Shown here: positions 5,568 through 5,917 of the stretch, in pieces
Position numbering within the stretch: the stretch's first letter is position 1
Layout of the letters: each line of letters opens with the position of its first letter
From: Lachnospiraceae bacterium
Lineage (GTDB): Bacteria > Bacillota > Clostridia > Lachnospirales > Lachnospiraceae
Direction: 5' to 3'
Length of the DNA: 5,917 nt
NCBI GenBank assembly: GCA_020860745.1
Contig: JAJBTR010000293.1
Location: 1-5,917 of the forward strand
The notes under the pieces: model-generated
Database searches by the model: none
What the model was told of the DNA's origin: nothing
The model's input: the letters and a program-made list of their open reading frames with translations, nothing else
Made by a program: the position numbers and the translations under genes

Positions 5568-5917
5568 ATGGGATATTATCTGAATAGTTCACAAGTGCTC
5601 TCTCTTTATGAAAGCGAGACAAAAAAACCTTATTTTGTCGATAAAACAGAAATGTTGAGACTGTTAATCCCATTGGCGGAGGAAGGCAACAATCATATTT
5701 GTATTACCAGACCGAGACGTTTTGGTAAATCTGTGATGGCGGCGATGGTGGGCGCTTTTTTCAGTAAGGGTTTTGACAGCAGCGAGATTTTTGAATCCCT
5801 GAATATTTCGCAGATGGCTGTTCAACAGGAGAATAATAAATATGAGTATAGCCAATATATGAATCAATATAATCTTATTTATATTAATTTTATAGAAGCG
5901 GCGAATGAGAGCAGTGA
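5568..5917 (+). CDS. AAA-ATPase-like protein, N-terminal part (runs off window)
   Basis: Open to the window end: 116 codons seen, no stop. The N-terminus resembles the AAA-ATPase-like family (Pfam AAA-ATPase_like, PF09820), whose members are usually 500-600 residues and often end in a PD-(D/E)XK-nuclease-like domain (DUF1703). Supporting motifs are PYFVDKTEMLRLLI (21-34) and an atypical P-loop, ITRPRRFGKSVM (46-57), in which R-P-R-R-F-G-K-S replaces the usual G-x4-G-K-S/T. The hydrophobic strand NLIYINF (102-108) follows. The ATG at 5568 has AAGGAGG at 5552-5558 and its own promoter, so it is a separate transcription unit from rnf. Bases 5641-5917 are about 38% GC by hand count, lower than the rnf genes, which may point to recent acquisition. 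The biological role of the family is not established. The truncation is only the window edge. Confidence 0.85.
   Translation, partial: MGYYLNSSQVLSLYESETKKPYFVDKTEMLRLLIPLAEEGNNHICITRPRRFGKSVMAAMVGAFFSKGFDSSEIFESLNISQMAVQQENNKYEYSQYMNQYNLIYINFIEAANESS

Noticed and set aside
5664..5867. 67-codon minus-strand frame near the window end
   Set aside because: Antisense to the ATPase-like gene, which has a promoter, ribosome site and family motifs.

Overview
The window carries one complete operon for the Rnf complex (ion-translocating ferredoxin:NAD+ oxidoreductase), in the order rnfC-rnfD-rnfG-rnfE-rnfA-rnfB, all on the + strand. It is followed by a terminator and the 5' part of an unrelated AAA-ATPase-like gene. 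The gene order, the short rnfC (442 codons, without the long Ala/Lys-rich tail of enterobacterial RsxC), the strong AGGAGG ribosome sites and the moderate GC with AT-rich intergenic DNA suggest an anaerobic Clostridia-type Firmicute, perhaps Lachnospiraceae. The family placement is an inference and cannot be proved from the window.

Layout. Bases 1-344 are AT-rich, with no convincing gene. They hold a 20-bp near-perfect palindrome (150-169) and an extended -10 promoter (270-278) about 65 bases before rnfC. Bases 345-5402 are the six rnf genes. They are packed with gaps of 12-14 bases or overlaps of 1-8 bases, and several Shine-Dalgarno sequences overlap the preceding stop codon. Bases 5403-5422 can form a small hairpin. 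Bases 5452-5484 are a clear intrinsic terminator. A new promoter (5487-5515) starts directly after it and drives a gene beginning at 5568 that runs off the window end.

How the genes work together. In the known Rnf scheme, RnfB accepts electrons from reduced ferredoxin through its many Fe-S clusters. They pass through an intramembrane [2Fe-2S] cluster held by cysteines of RnfA and RnfE, and through covalent FMNs on RnfG and RnfD. They then reach RnfC, which has FMN and two [4Fe-4S] clusters and reduces NAD+. The downhill transfer drives Na+ or H+ export. Every key residue of this route is visible here: Cys pairs in RnfA (26/114) and RnfE (26/109), flavinylation threonines in RnfG (178) and RnfD (154), and cluster cysteines in RnfB and RnfC. 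The complex therefore looks intact. The gene that attaches FMN (apbE) is not in the window.

I see no previously undescribed system. The points most worth a second look are a four-cysteine tail on RnfE, the upstream palindrome, the surplus cysteines in RnfB, and the AAA-ATPase-like gene of unknown role immediately downstream.
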